64,000 nt of DNA from Haemophilus paracuniculus (GTDB taxonomy: Bacteria > Pseudomonadota > Gammaproteobacteria > Enterobacterales > Pasteurellaceae): positions 124,001 to 188,000 of the forward strand of contig NZ_MUYA01000001.1 of assembly GCF_002015115.1 (NCBI RefSeq), given 5' to 3'. The notes beneath the pieces were generated by a model. It saw only the letters and a program-made list of their open reading frames with translations, had not been told where the DNA came from and searched no databases. The position numbers and the translations under genes were made by a program. Positions 45,147-54,707 of the stretch are shown here, piece after piece. Within the stretch, counting starts at the first letter, position 1; each line of letters begins with the position of its first letter.

Positions 45147-48041
45147 ATGATGTTAGGTAAATTCTTTACGAAAAAATCCGCTCAACCACGGATTGAGCCT
45201 GTCCTTTCGGAAAAATCGGCGGAGGTGGTTGCCACCTCGCTTTCTGAGGAAAGTCAGACTGCTGAACAAATGGCTGAAAAGCCATTTTCACCGCTTCATT
45301 TTATCCGCCGACAAGGCAATTACACCCGAAAAGAGCATCTTGCTCAATACCAACCTCGAGACTCTTTTGTGGATAAATTGGCGTGGACAGAGTTTTTAGA
45401 CGATCAGAAAGCCCTTTTGCTTGAAGACGGCCGCTCGGTGGGAGCGGTTTTTGAACTGACCGTGGTTGGCACAGAGGGACGTTCGGCAGACTTCTTAGAA
45501 AATGTGCGAACCCAGGTTTGCAATGCCATTCAAGACAGCTTTGCTGAACTCGATGCTCACCCGTGGGTGGTGCAATTTTATTGCCAAGATGACGAGATGG
45601 CAGCGGAATACAGTGAGATCTTACGCCAATATGTACATCCACGAGCCAGAGGCTCGGCATTTACCGAACAATGGCTCACCAATATGGAACGCCACTTAAA
45701 AGCAGTTTCCAAGCCAGGTGGTTTGTTTGAAGATAAAGAGATTACGGGAACGCAATGGCGTGGCCAACAACGCCGTACCCGAATGGTCATCTACCGTTAC
45801 GTTGATCGCCATACCGAGTTAGACCAAGCTTTGGAAGAGTTAAATGCGACCTGCGAGAGTGCGACCAACGCACTGCTGAGTGCAGGTGTTCGCTCAAACC
45901 GTCTGGATGGGAAAGCGATTCATCAGTGGTTATTACGTTGGTTTAACCCGAAACCGCAAGATTATGACGATGCCGAAGATTTCTATAAAACCGCCCATTA
46001 CACCATCAAAGCATCAGGTAATCCGAACGATTTATATCTTGCCAACGATTTTGCCGAAACCTTGTTCGTCAATCCACCGCGTTCTGAAAATGAATACTGG
46101 TATTTTGATGAACAACCACACGAAGTGGTCGTGGTTGATTCAATTCGCCGAGCCCCTGAAATTGGGCATTTAACGGGTGAAGTGCCACGAGGCGACAGTA
46201 TCAACGCCCTGTTTGACCTCTTGCCTGAAAACACCGTGATGGCGATGACCATTGTGGTTTATCCTCAGGACTTGCTCGAAGAGCATTTACAGAATATCAG
46301 TAGCGGTGCATTGGGCGACAATACGGATTCAGTGTATGCCAAAAAAGACTGTGAAAAAGTCAAAGAGTACCTGAAAGAGAAGCACAAAATGTACCGTTCT
46401 TCCTTGGCGTTTTACCTTAAAGCAGACACCAAAGAAGAGCTACGTCGCCGCTCGCGGAAGTTGAGAACGACCTTGCAATCAACGGGATTGGTCGCCACTC
46501 GTGAGGGAATGGAAATTGCCCCTTTAAGCAGCTATCTCAGATGGCTGCCGATGAATTTCAACCCTGCGGATGATCGCAAAAATCTCTATACCAAATTTAA
46601 TTTTGTGCAACATTTGGCAAACTTAATGCCCGTCTTTGGGCGAGGTATCGGCACACGTCATCCAGGTTCCACCTATTTTAACCGAGGCGGAGCCCCGTTC
46701 GATTTCGACCCGCTAAATCGAGATGACCGAGCTAAAAATGGGCATTGCCTCATTTTGGGACCTACGGGTGCGGGTAAGTCGGCGACCTTAAACGGCAAAA
46801 TTGCTCAAACCGTCGCAATTTACCGCCCACGAATGTTCATCATCGAGGCGGGTAACTCGTTTGGATTGATGGCTGAATATGCCGAACGTTACGGGTTGAC
46901 GGTCAATCGCATCCAGTTAAAACCTGGTAGCGGTGTGTCGTTGCCTGTGTTTGCCGATTGTTACAAACTGATCGGCGACCCGACTTTATCGGATACGCAA
47001 AATGAGCTGTCGCAGGCAATGCGAGAGCAAAGCGACTATGTTGAGCCTGAGCCAGATATAGAGAGTGATAGTGAAGAAGATGAGGGCGATGCACAGCGTG
47101 ATATTTTAGGTGAAATGGAGCTGACCGCTCGGATTATGATCACAGGTGGCGAAGTTAAAGAAGATGAAAAATTAACCCGCCCTGATAAAGCGATGATCCG
47201 TAAAGCCATTTTAATGGCTGCTCAAAAGAGTTATGCCGAACAACGCATTACGCTGACCCAAGATATTCGCGATGCGTTCTACGAAATCAGCCGAGATGAA
47301 TCTTTACCTGAGATCAAACGTACCCGTGCCTACGATATGGGCGAAGCGATTGGGATGTTTTGCCTTGAAGGCAGTTTTGAAGCAGAGCTTTTTAACCGAG
47401 AGGGTGAAATCTGGCCCGATGCCGATATTACCTTGGTCGATTTAGCCACCCTTGCCCGTGAGGGCTACGAAGCCCAACTGTCGATTGCTTATATTTCGTT
47501 GATCAACCACATCAACTCGTTAGGTGAGAAGTATCAATTCTCAGGCAGACCTATCGTCAATATTACCGATGAAGCCCACATCATCACGGTGCATCCTATG
47601 CTTGCCCGCTTTTTAGCAAAAGCGGGAAAAATGTGGCGTAAGCTGGGGATTTGGCTGTGGCTTGCCACCCAAAATCTTGAAGACTTTCCTGATGTCGCTG
47701 CGAAATTACTCTCGATGCTCGAATGGTGGGAGTTGCTCTGTGTGGAGAATAAGGAAATCGAGGATATGCAGCGGTTTAAAAAATTGAGTGATGAGCAGAT
47801 CAATTTGATGCTTTCCACGACCAAAGAAAACCGTAAATATACTGAGGGTGTTGTGCTTTCGACCAAACTCGAAGCTCTTTTCCGTGTTGTGCCACCGAGC
47901 CTCTATCTTGCGTTGGCGATGACCGAACCTGAGGAAAAAGCAGAGCGTGCCAAAATTATGCAGCAGTACGGAATCTCCGAGCTCGATGCAGCGATTAAAG
48001 TCGCTGAAAACCTAGATAAAGCCAGAGGAATTTTACAATGA
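45147..48041 (+). CDS. Conjugative transfer ATPase, PFL_4706 family (VirB4/TraC-like)
   Basis: 964 aa (TIGR03744). Walker A GPTGAGKS at 538-545, Walker B region VNITDEAHI and C-terminal LATQNLEDFP. An acidic insert (about 633-652, rich in Glu/Asp/Ser) interrupts the ATPase domain. Energises pilus assembly and DNA transfer at the inner membrane. Overlaps the next gene by ATGA. Confidence 0.93.
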   Translation: MMLGKFFTKKSAQPRIEPVLSEKSAEVVATSLSEESQTAEQMAEKPFSPLHFIRRQGNYTRKEHLAQYQPRDSFVDKLAWTEFLDDQKALLLEDGRSVGAVFELTVVGTEGRSADFLENVRTQVCNAIQDSFAELDAHPWVVQFYCQDDEMAAEYSEILRQYVHPRARGSAFTEQWLTNMERHLKAVSKPGGLFEDKEITGTQWRGQQRRTRMVIYRYVDRHTELDQALEELNATCESATNALLSAGVRSNRLDGKAIHQWLLRWFNPKPQDYDDAEDFYKTAHYTIKASGNPNDLYLANDFAETLFVNPPRSENEYWYFDEQPHEVVVVDSIRRAPEIGHLTGEVPRGDSINALFDLLPENTVMAMTIVVYPQDLLEEHLQNISSGALGDNTDSVYAKKDCEKVKEYLKEKHKMYRSSLAFYLKADTKEELRRRSRKLRTTLQSTGLVATREGMEIAPLSSYLRWLPMNFNPADDRKNLYTKFNFVQHLANLMPVFGRGIGTRHPGSTYFNRGGAPFDFDPLNRDDRAKNGHCLILGPTGAGKSATLNGKIAQTVAIYRPRMFIIEAGNSFGLMAEYAERYGLTVNRIQLKPGSGVSLPVFADCYKLIGDPTLSDTQNELSQAMREQSDYVEPEPDIESDSEEDEGDAQRDILGEMELTARIMITGGEVKEDEKLTRPDKAMIRKAILMAAQKSYAEQRITLTQDIRDAFYEISRDESLPEIKRTRAYDMGEAIGMFCLEGSFEAELFNREGEIWPDADITLVDLATLAREGYEAQLSIAYISLINHINSLGEKYQFSGRPIVNITDEAHIITVHPMLARFLAKAGKMWRKLGIWLWLATQNLEDFPDVAAKLLSMLEWWELLCVENKEIEDMQRFKKLSDEQINLMLSTTKENRKYTEGVVLSTKLEALFRVVPPSLYLALAMTEPEEKAERAKIMQQYGISELDAAIKVAENLDKARGILQ

Positions 48042-48451
48042 AACGTCATACACTTTTTCAAATTTCGCCCCATAACACCGATGTCGCCACGTTGAAACAA
48101 ACGCTTTCCGCACCGATGCAAACCCACTATCAAGGGCTGTTTGAACAGATGCAACGGCATCTCGGGCAGCTGGTTTCGGTGTCTCATTATGTTTATCGGA
48201 TTACCAATACCAATTATCTCAAAGTCCGCTTTACAGGCGTGCGTGAGGAAGTGGAACGTCAATTTTATGTGCAGATTACGCTGATTGGCTATACCGAGTT
48301 TCCTGCATTGGATGAAAATGCCACCCGTGCTAATGTCTATTTGACCGATACCACCGATGCGTTTTGGCTGATTGAGTTACTCAAAGCCGATTTAGCCAAA
48401 GCTGCCTACACCGCAGAAATTGAGGCAGAAGCGGAGGAAGCCGATGGTTAA
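48038..48451 (+). CDS. Hypothetical protein after the VirB4-like ATPase
   Basis: 137 aa, soluble, no signal. Coupled to the ATPase gene and overlapping the next. The slot often holds a DsbC-like gene in related ICEs, but no thioredoxin CxxC is present here. C-terminus acidic. Not recognised. Confidence 0.6.
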   Translation: MKRHTLFQISPHNTDVATLKQTLSAPMQTHYQGLFEQMQRHLGQLVSVSHYVYRITNTNYLKVRFTGVREEVERQFYVQITLIGYTEFPALDENATRANVYLTDTTDAFWLIELLKADLAKAAYTAEIEAEAEEADG

Positions 48452-48797
48452 ACCGTGGAAGAAAAACATCGCGGCCTTGCTCAAATTTGTGGGCATTATG
48501 GTCGTGATAATGGCGATTATATTCCTGATTGCTCATTTTGCGATCCAGTATGGCGTGCAAGCGGGGGAAATTAAGCAATTTATGCAGGATAACTGGCAGT
48601 TTTGGTTGGCTGTCCGTTGGTGCATTTATGCGGTCGGCGGTACGATTTTATACTGCTTGTATCAACGTGCGAAGCAAGAAAAAAACCTTGCGGTCTATTT
48701 TGACAATCTTGCCACTTACCAACGCTTGATTCGCCTTGCGGTGATCGCAATGGCAACCATTGAGCTAGTCTGTTGGATTCAGTTATGGAGGGGCTAA
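48444..48797 (+). CDS. Three-helix membrane protein of the transfer operon
   Basis: 117 aa from ATG 48444 (GAGGAAG ahead), which overlaps the upstream gene by 8 bases. Membrane segments about 12-34, 51-69 and 92-112. Family not recognised; located next to the TraG-N gene. Confidence 0.6.
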   Translation: MVKPWKKNIAALLKFVGIMVVIMAIIFLIAHFAIQYGVQAGEIKQFMQDNWQFWLAVRWCIYAVGGTILYCLYQRAKQEKNLAVYFDNLATYQRLIRLAVIAMATIELVCWIQLWRG

Positions 48798-48798
48798 G

Positions 48799-50301
48799 AT
48801 GAATATCACATTAACGGTCGATCACTATTATGAATACTTTCTGACTATCCTTGGCTGGGTGATCAGTAACGGGATTTGGGATTTATTGACTCAAACAGGC
48901 ATTATGGCAATTCCTTTCTTGGCACATATCATCAGCTCATTCCTAAAAGTGCGGGAACAAGGCGATGACGAGGGAAACAAAGGACGACTGCTTGCCAATT
49001 GGCTCGAAAACAAAATTTATATCTCGTTAGTGGTGATGATGCTGACCTGCGTGCCGCTGTTTAACGTGTCGTATAATACGTTGCAATTCAATACGGAACG
49101 AATGAGACAGTGCGGTTTTACGGTGTACAAAGCCAGCGAAACGGGATTATCAGGGCTTTCTTCGGAATTAGGTGGCAAAAGCCCTGCCTTGCCGCTTTGG
49201 TGGGCATTTACCTATACGGTCGGTAAAGGTTTGACCCACGGGGCGATTGCCACGCTTCCCTGCAAACCTGATTTACGCCAAGTGCGTTTTGAAATCCAAA
49301 ATACGCAAATTACCAGCCCCGTGCTACGTCAGGAAGTGCTGGATTTTGTGCAACAATGTTTTATTCCTGCACGAGCCAAAATCAAGCGTAAGCAACTTGA
49401 ACTCGATGAAGAACAAGCACGCGATTTGGACTGGATCGGCTCAAAATTGATGCTGAAAACCGAGGGGCTGTATGATGCTTATCGAGCCCAAACGCCGCGG
49501 AAGCAGTGGCCCTACGATGCTAATCGAGATCAGGGCTTACCGAATACAGGTAACGGTGGCTTTCCTAGCTGTAAGGAATGGTGGTCTGACAGCCAAATCG
49601 GCTTAAAAGCCCGATTAGTCGAGCAAGTTGAGCCAGATACAATGACCAAGTTGCGTAAAATTTGGAACAGTAAAGAAGATTACACCGACATTGTCGTTCG
49701 GCGATTGGTGAGTCCACAGAATATGCGAGCCTCAACAGGTCGTGTGTATGGTGGGTATGGTGATTCAAATGCAAGTAGCATTGGAGCAAGTAGCGGTTCC
49801 TCGTGGATGACTTATGTAGCAAGTTCACTTGGCTCTGCCGCTGGTAGCATTGTAACTGCCCCCGTTTTTGACGTTATCAAACAATCATTACCAATGGTGC
49901 AAGGCATTATGCTGATGGCAATAATGATTTGTATGCCAGTCATTGCGGTTATCGGTAGCTATGATGTGAAAACGATAATAACGATGACACTAGTGCAATT
50001 TGGTATCTTTTTCTTATCTTTTTGGTGGGAATTAGCTCGTTGGCTAGATAACTGGATGATCATCACAATATATTCTAGCGATGCTCATCCGCTATTTAAT
50101 GCATTCGGGATAATGAATGATTCTGACGATGGGATATTATCCGTTGTGATCAATATTATGTATATCCTGTTGCCAATGTTATTTCTTGGAGCATTAAGTT
50201 GGGCTGGGGTAAATGCGGGAGCTGCATTGTCCAATATAATTAGTAACAGTTCTGATAAAACTATGAGATCAACTGATACAGATAAAATACCTAAAAAATA
50301 A
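48799..50301 (+). CDS. TraG N-terminal-domain transfer protein
   Basis: 500 aa, multiple membrane segments at both ends (about 10-40, 72-90, 365-420, 450-480). Family features: DHYYEYFLTILGWVISNGIWDLLTQTG at the N-terminus, FPSCKEWW and QSLPMVQGIMLMAIMICMPVIAVIG. Mating-pair stabilisation and possibly entry exclusion. Last gene of the rightward transfer operon. Confidence 0.88.
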   Translation: MNITLTVDHYYEYFLTILGWVISNGIWDLLTQTGIMAIPFLAHIISSFLKVREQGDDEGNKGRLLANWLENKIYISLVVMMLTCVPLFNVSYNTLQFNTERMRQCGFTVYKASETGLSGLSSELGGKSPALPLWWAFTYTVGKGLTHGAIATLPCKPDLRQVRFEIQNTQITSPVLRQEVLDFVQQCFIPARAKIKRKQLELDEEQARDLDWIGSKLMLKTEGLYDAYRAQTPRKQWPYDANRDQGLPNTGNGGFPSCKEWWSDSQIGLKARLVEQVEPDTMTKLRKIWNSKEDYTDIVVRRLVSPQNMRASTGRVYGGYGDSNASSIGASSGSSWMTYVASSLGSAAGSIVTAPVFDVIKQSLPMVQGIMLMAIMICMPVIAVIGSYDVKTIITMTLVQFGIFFLSFWWELARWLDNWMIITIYSSDAHPLFNAFGIMNDSDDGILSVVINIMYILLPMLFLGALSWAGVNAGAALSNIISNSSDKTMRSTDTDKIPKK

Positions 50302-50324
50302 AATACTATTAGACTCTAAATAAA

Positions 50325-50358
50325 CAAATGGTCGTTTATATGAATAAACGACCATTTG
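50325..50358. terminator. Perfect 15-bp hairpin between convergent genes
   Basis: CAAATGGTCGTTTAT (50325-50339) pairs perfectly with 50344-50358, 4-base loop. No clear T-run on either side. Lies between the TraG-N stop and the stop of the leftward gene, so it probably ends or protects both transcripts. Confidence 0.65.
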
Positions 50359-50363
50359 CAGAA

Positions 50364-50648
50364 TTACCATTGAGAAGTATGGTAATGACCATCTTCATCT
50401 ACATAGTAATCATTTATTTCTAATTTGGAAAGTGCAAGAAGAGAAGAAATAGTCTTAATAGAATCATCTTCTCGTTTAGTAGATATACTAGCTTCAAACG
50501 CCTCAACTTTCTTTCTTGCTGATTCTTTTAAATCTTCGGGAACATTGAAAATACCGTACTCAGTAATTTCTGCTGTCGCCCACTCTGACTTTTGTCCTTC
50601 GTCTAATAGACGCTTATAGCTACTGACCATTTTGCTGAAAATTGACAT
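50364..50648 (-). CDS. Hypothetical protein
   Basis: 94 aa, helical. Strong RBS GGAGGA supports it as a real gene. Sequence features: SKMVSSYKRLLDEGQKSEW, then VPEDLKESARKKVEAFEAS and a C-terminal DYYVDEDGHYHTSQW. No family recognised. Near a toxin-antitoxin pair but not obviously part of it. Confidence 0.6.
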   Translation of the reverse strand: MSIFSKMVSSYKRLLDEGQKSEWATAEITEYGIFNVPEDLKESARKKVEAFEASISTKREDDSIKTISSLLALSKLEINDYYVDEDGHYHTSQW

Positions 50649-50730
50649 GCTTCCTCCGATATTCTCGTTTGCGATAGTATTAGCCTAAATTTTGAGCTTG
50701 TCAAGCGGTAAGATATTCTATAATTTCGTA

Positions 50731-51153
50731 TTAACCGTTTTCTAAAAACTCACTCACTGAAATAATCTCTACCTTTTTATAAGGGTTCATACTCAGCAAA
50801 TCTCTCTTATCTCCCGTAATTAAATACTTAGCATTTGCACTTAATGCAACCTCTAAAAATTTATTGTCTTTGGGATCTTTACAGTCTGTAATTTTTTCTG
50901 TTACGTCCACAAAAATCACGGATTTTGCGAAGTTATCAGTAAAAAATTTTAAGACCTCAGGTGCTAAGTATTTGGCAAATTTCTCTCTCTGCGAAACTTC
51001 CACAAATTCTTGAAATGTCTCATTTGAAACGCAAACTTGATATTGTGTAAGAGCCTTTAAAATCGCTAAACTAGGTTTTGAGCTTGGAGAAATCAAACCA
51101 CTAATGAGTACATTGGTGTCAATAACCAGATAATTATCGTTTACTTCTTTCAT
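50731..51153 (-). CDS. PIN-domain toxin
   Basis: 140 aa. PIN nuclease fold with acidic residues at VIDTNVLISG (Asp12), ETFQEFVEV (Glu about 44), DCKDPKDNKFLEVAL (Asp about 93-96) and TGDKRDLL (Asp about 114-117). COG1569-type putative RNase toxin. It overlaps the antitoxin gene by 20 bases and is read after it. Confidence 0.85.
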   Translation of the reverse strand: MKEVNDNYLVIDTNVLISGLISPSSKPSLAILKALTQYQVCVSNETFQEFVEVSQREKFAKYLAPEVLKFFTDNFAKSVIFVDVTEKITDCKDPKDNKFLEVALSANAKYLITGDKRDLLSMNPYKKVEIISVSEFLENG

Positions 51154-51436
51154 TATCGATCATTGCGTTAAGTTCATCTAATGTAATACTTTCAATGGAT
51201 TTGGGTGGATTTTTTGCCCGTTCCTCAAACAGTGCCACAATATTTTTGACTGCCTTCGCTTTGGTCAATTCGACTGCTTCTTCATAAGGCAAAATCATCA
51301 TTGTGCGGCGACCATATTGTGTAACCACCACAGGTTTCTTTCCTTTGACAATATCAATCACACGCCCAAATTGGGATTGAAATTGTTTTGAAGTTACCTC
51401 TTCAAAATCTGCGGATAATGGTAATGTGAGAGCCAT
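51134..51436 (-). CDS. Phd/YefM-type antitoxin
   Basis: 100 aa. N-terminal Phd/YefM DNA-binding segment (FEEVTSKQFQSQFGRVIDIVKGKKPVVVTQYGRRTMMILPYEEA, residues about 11-54) and a C-terminal toxin-binding helix. Good RBS AGGAG. Partner of the PIN toxin. An addiction pair here would favour ICE maintenance. Upstream, AAGATAGCTATCTT (51460-51473) is palindromic and a candidate operator. Confidence 0.85.
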   Translation of the reverse strand: MALTLPLSADFEEVTSKQFQSQFGRVIDIVKGKKPVVVTQYGRRTMMILPYEEAVELTKAKAVKNIVALFEERAKNPPKSIESITLDELNAMIDNERSKR

Positions 51437-51553
51437 AATTTTCTCCTAATAATAGATAAGATAGCTATCTTGCATAGATTAGCTATTCTCTTGAAAAATG
51501 CAACCTTTTTTACACAACAGGTTAAAGTGGTATATCGTATCACGGTTAGATGA

Positions 51554-51745
51554 TTAAGGTACTTTACCTAAAATAATGTCCACATCCTCTAAAATTTTTT
51601 CTACCCTATCAGGCGTAATAAGTCTACCCTCAGGGAAAACTTTCCTTTTGAGAAGATAAGGTTGGTAAATAGAATAATTTATTGCTGCACTGATCTGATC
51701 TACTCGCTGATCAACTGCCGTTGATTCATTATGTTGCTTTTTCAT
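51554..51745 (-). CDS. Small hypothetical protein
   Basis: 63 aa. RBS GGAAGGA at good spacing. Helical, no signal. Unrecognised; might be a regulator-sized accessory protein, without evidence. Confidence 0.45.
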   Translation of the reverse strand: MKKQHNESTAVDQRVDQISAAINYSIYQPYLLKRKVFPEGRLITPDRVEKILEDVDIILGKVP

Positions 51746-51891
51746 ATTAGTCCTTCCCGAAGCATTTTCTTACTCTATATTAGGATTGATACTATGCCTG
51801 TCAAGCGGTTTGTTTGGCAGAATTTGCACAGTACGAGGCATTCCGCTATGCTGCGAATTGATTCCAACAGCAATGTATAAGAGAGTATCCT

Positions 51892-52143
51892 ATGAAGAAT
51901 GGTGTTATTGCCCCTATTCCACTTAATCCAAAAATTCAAACGTTGATTGAAAGGGGTGATCAAGCGGGAAACATTCCGATTTCAGGAAATACACCAGAGG
52001 AATTTGAGGCTAGTTTTAATCGGGCTTTCTTAATGTTAAAGTCAAATAAAGTTTCTTTGAATTCCCCTGCCCCAGAGGCTGAAATCGAATGGAGTCCACA
52101 AGAAATTCAAGCCTTAGCCGATTTCTTCGAGCAATGCAAATAA
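51892..52143 (+). CDS. Small hypothetical protein
   Basis: 83 aa, soluble (LNPKIQTLIERGDQAGNIPISGNTPEEFEASFNRAF). RBS AAGAGAG. Only rightward gene between two leftward groups. A strong bidirectional terminator follows, supporting expression. Confidence 0.55.
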   Translation: MKNGVIAPIPLNPKIQTLIERGDQAGNIPISGNTPEEFEASFNRAFLMLKSNKVSLNSPAPEAEIEWSPQEIQALADFFEQCK

Positions 52144-52147
52144 CCAT

Positions 52148-52176
52148 AAAAAAGCAGCTCATTGAGCTGCTTTTTT
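52148..52176. terminator. Bidirectional terminator
   Basis: AAAAAAGCAGCTC-att-GAGCTGCTTTTTT, perfect, A-run left and T-run right, between convergent genes. Confidence 0.92.
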
Positions 52177-52179
52177 ACT

Positions 52180-52608
52180 TTATCTGACGGTTTCGTCTCT
52201 CATCAGATTTTTCTCAAATTTCATTACGATCTTTTTCTTCGTATTACATTCAAAGATAGGATCGTCATCACTACCTGTTTTAATTACAAACTCAACGTGG
52301 GGCGGAGCTGAACTATTTCGCCCTTCTGAAACCCCAATAAAATAAGTTTTTCCACCATTCTCAAATGCTAATGAACTAGAAACAAAACCAGAACCAACGG
52401 CAAAACTAGAATCTTCGTGCGATAATACTTGCTTTATTTTATTTTTAAAGCTCGTTTTATCATATGAAAAAACATAATCATCAGCAATTTTTTCAACTGC
52501 AAGCGGTTTACCATTTTTTAATGTACAAGAAAAAATTGTATTGTTGCCTGCCGCTAATGCTGAGGTAGAAAATAATGTTGCTAATACTAGCATTGCTACT
52601 TTACGCAT
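52180..52608 (-). CDS. Secreted hypothetical protein
   Basis: 142 aa with a clear signal peptide (MRKVAMLVLATLFSTSALAA). Mature part has two cysteines (FSCTLKNGK, IFECNTKK) likely disulphide-bonded, and beta-rich sequence. Family not recognised. Being periplasmic and next to transfer genes, an exclusion role is possible but unsupported. Confidence 0.65.
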   Translation of the reverse strand: MRKVAMLVLATLFSTSALAAGNNTIFSCTLKNGKPLAVEKIADDYVFSYDKTSFKNKIKQVLSHEDSSFAVGSGFVSSSLAFENGGKTYFIGVSEGRNSSAPPHVEFVIKTGSDDDPIFECNTKKKIVMKFEKNLMRDETVR

Positions 52609-52667
52609 AATTTCTCCTATTTGTTGTGTTTAAATGTAAATTCAATTTTTGAATACTGTACCACATT

Positions 52668-54686
52668 TTATTTCCCGTTTAAAATGTAATCTGCTTCTTG
52701 ATTTCGGCGTTTTGCATTTTTTCCATCATTATCAACTTGACGATTGCGAATAGCCGTTGCAAGAGCCGTCATATCACCTGTTTCTGCCGATTTTTGGGCT
52801 GCCTTAATCACACTTTCTGTTTTTTTCAAACTACCATAATTATAAATATATGAAGTTAAAACAGCTTGTGCATTCGGGGTTAATTTATCCCACGCAGTGG
52901 CTGAAATTTCCCGTTTAGCTTGGTTTGCAAAAATTTGCGAACGGCGGGCTAAATCTCGTTCCGCATCTTCTCGGGAAACTTTCATTCCTTCTACAACTTT
53001 GACTACCGAGCCATCAGCTTTGGTAATCGTATCGGAACCATAACCTGCTCGATGTGCATTAACATCCCAATATGTACCAGAACTAAAACCTTCAAATTTT
53101 CTGAGTAACCCTTGGGCTTGTTCCATTGCCGTGCCACTTATCGCCCCAACTGGTGCATAAGAACCTGCCGAACTTGAAGTTGAACCACTCAGTGTCGATG
53201 TACCTGCTGCAAAACTACCGTAGATATTATCAATGCCCGTTCCCTCTGATTTTGGAATGACAATGTAATTGTCAGCCAATTTACCAGGGAAGCCTGTTAA
53301 ACCGCCTTGGCTACGATCAACATCATTCGCTTCACGATTTTTACTCAAATTCGCTAAGCGGCGGTTAGCACTGTCTTCGGCGTTGCTATCCAGTGAACGG
53401 TTTTGTTCCGTGATGCGGCTATTGAGAATGGCAACAGCAGTGTTATTCGAGATCGATTTTTGCAAGTCCATCTCTAATTTCACTTGCTCGATTTCACGAT
53501 CTAACAATTTAAGAGACTTTTCTAAATCCTCTTGTGCCTCTTCATTATTTGACACATTCGGCTCTTTCATCCCTGTTAGTAGCATACGGCGTAACATCAA
53601 CGCTTTTTCTAATTCTTGTGAAATCGCCAGCTCTTGGGATAATCTCGCCCCGAGAATCGGTGCGTCAGTATCCTCTTTCAAGGCTTCAATCAAGCCACGA
53701 GTTATGCCCACGGTGGACGTGCTTAACTCATTAAGTTGTGCGGCGGTTGGTTTATCCGTATTAAGAATCGCTTCCAATTTTGCCGATTTTTCATTGGTGC
53801 TTTTCTCAATTTCAGGTGCCAACCCAGTGCCTGCTTGCTCTTTTGGTGGTGTTCCGCAGGTAGTACAGGTGGAAAGCGTTTTGCTACCTAGCACGCGTCT
53901 GCCATATTCCGCGGCTTCCGCTGGGGATTTCCACGTCGTACATAACGAACCATCACATTTTACTACCGCATTTTTTTCAGTAACGCCTCGACCAAGAGCC
54001 ATATTGTAACCTGCACCGACCACATCGGCGATTACATCAATCGCTTTCTGCCCTTGACCACCACGTTTTTCACCGCCGATCCACCTTGTACCGTCTTCAC
54101 CTTTATAATTTTCGGCTTTTTTCTTCGCAGCTTTCGCATCGGTTTCAGTCGCCGTGATCTCTTTGTAATTTTCCAGCTCGGCTCTTTTTACCCATTTGCT
54201 CCCCATCGCTAAATCAGCCAGTTTATTCGACATCTCTTCACAATTGGTTTTGAGTGAGTCGAAATCGAGTTTGGCTTGATACAAGCCATTGGTCAGCATA
54301 TCGTACAACTGAGGGTTTGAACGTTGGATGATCATTGCAGGTAGGCTTGCCACTGCCCCTGTCGCCGATTCAATCACGTTGCCGTACAAATCTTTAAAGC
54401 CTTCTGTAATGCCGTTTAACTGGTTTTTAACGGTGGTTTTAATGTCAAAATTACCGCACATCAGATTGGCTTTCCACCCCAAACCGAGCGAAAGCTCATT
54501 TGGGCGTTGGCGAGACGGCGGTGGCATTACCGCCGAGCCTCCACCGATCTGATAATAAACTCTATCTGACAACGCCGTACCCTGCACATATTCGGTATTG
54601 GCTAACACGGTTGTCGGCATTGTCGATAATGCAGAACTCAACAATATTACCGCTGAGAGGCGTTTCAAGGTTGATTTTAGTTTCAT
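52668..54686 (-). CDS. TIGR03755 ICE protein fused to a lysozyme domain
   Basis: 672 aa. Signal peptide to about residue 29. Residues 30-300 carry TIGR03755 (PFL_4711) sequence: NELSLGLGWKANLMCGNFDIKTTVKNQLNG and NPQLYDMLTNGLYQAKLDFDSLKTNCE. A helical linker follows, then from about 517 a GH24-type lysozyme: KFEGFSSGTYWDVNAHRAGYGSDT with Glu532 and Asp541 nine residues apart, as in T4 lysozyme, ending QADYILNG-like. Likely a periplasmic assembly factor that also cuts peptidoglycan. Third gene of the leftward trio; RBS AAGGAAA. Confidence 0.85.
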   Translation of the reverse strand: MKLKSTLKRLSAVILLSSALSTMPTTVLANTEYVQGTALSDRVYYQIGGGSAVMPPPSRQRPNELSLGLGWKANLMCGNFDIKTTVKNQLNGITEGFKDLYGNVIESATGAVASLPAMIIQRSNPQLYDMLTNGLYQAKLDFDSLKTNCEEMSNKLADLAMGSKWVKRAELENYKEITATETDAKAAKKKAENYKGEDGTRWIGGEKRGGQGQKAIDVIADVVGAGYNMALGRGVTEKNAVVKCDGSLCTTWKSPAEAAEYGRRVLGSKTLSTCTTCGTPPKEQAGTGLAPEIEKSTNEKSAKLEAILNTDKPTAAQLNELSTSTVGITRGLIEALKEDTDAPILGARLSQELAISQELEKALMLRRMLLTGMKEPNVSNNEEAQEDLEKSLKLLDREIEQVKLEMDLQKSISNNTAVAILNSRITEQNRSLDSNAEDSANRRLANLSKNREANDVDRSQGGLTGFPGKLADNYIVIPKSEGTGIDNIYGSFAAGTSTLSGSTSSSAGSYAPVGAISGTAMEQAQGLLRKFEGFSSGTYWDVNAHRAGYGSDTITKADGSVVKVVEGMKVSREDAERDLARRSQIFANQAKREISATAWDKLTPNAQAVLTSYIYNYGSLKKTESVIKAAQKSAETGDMTALATAIRNRQVDNDGKNAKRRNQEADYILNGK

Positions 54687-54707
54687 TTCTGTTTCCTTAT
54701 TAACAAA

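Noticed and set aside
51775..51963. 62-codon leftward frame
   Set aside because: Overlaps the spacer and the start of the rightward gene at 51892, has no RBS and begins inside that gene.
53269..54009. 246-codon rightward frame opposite the TIGR03755-lysozyme gene
   Set aside because: Shadow of a clear coding region with a signal peptide and RBS on the other strand.
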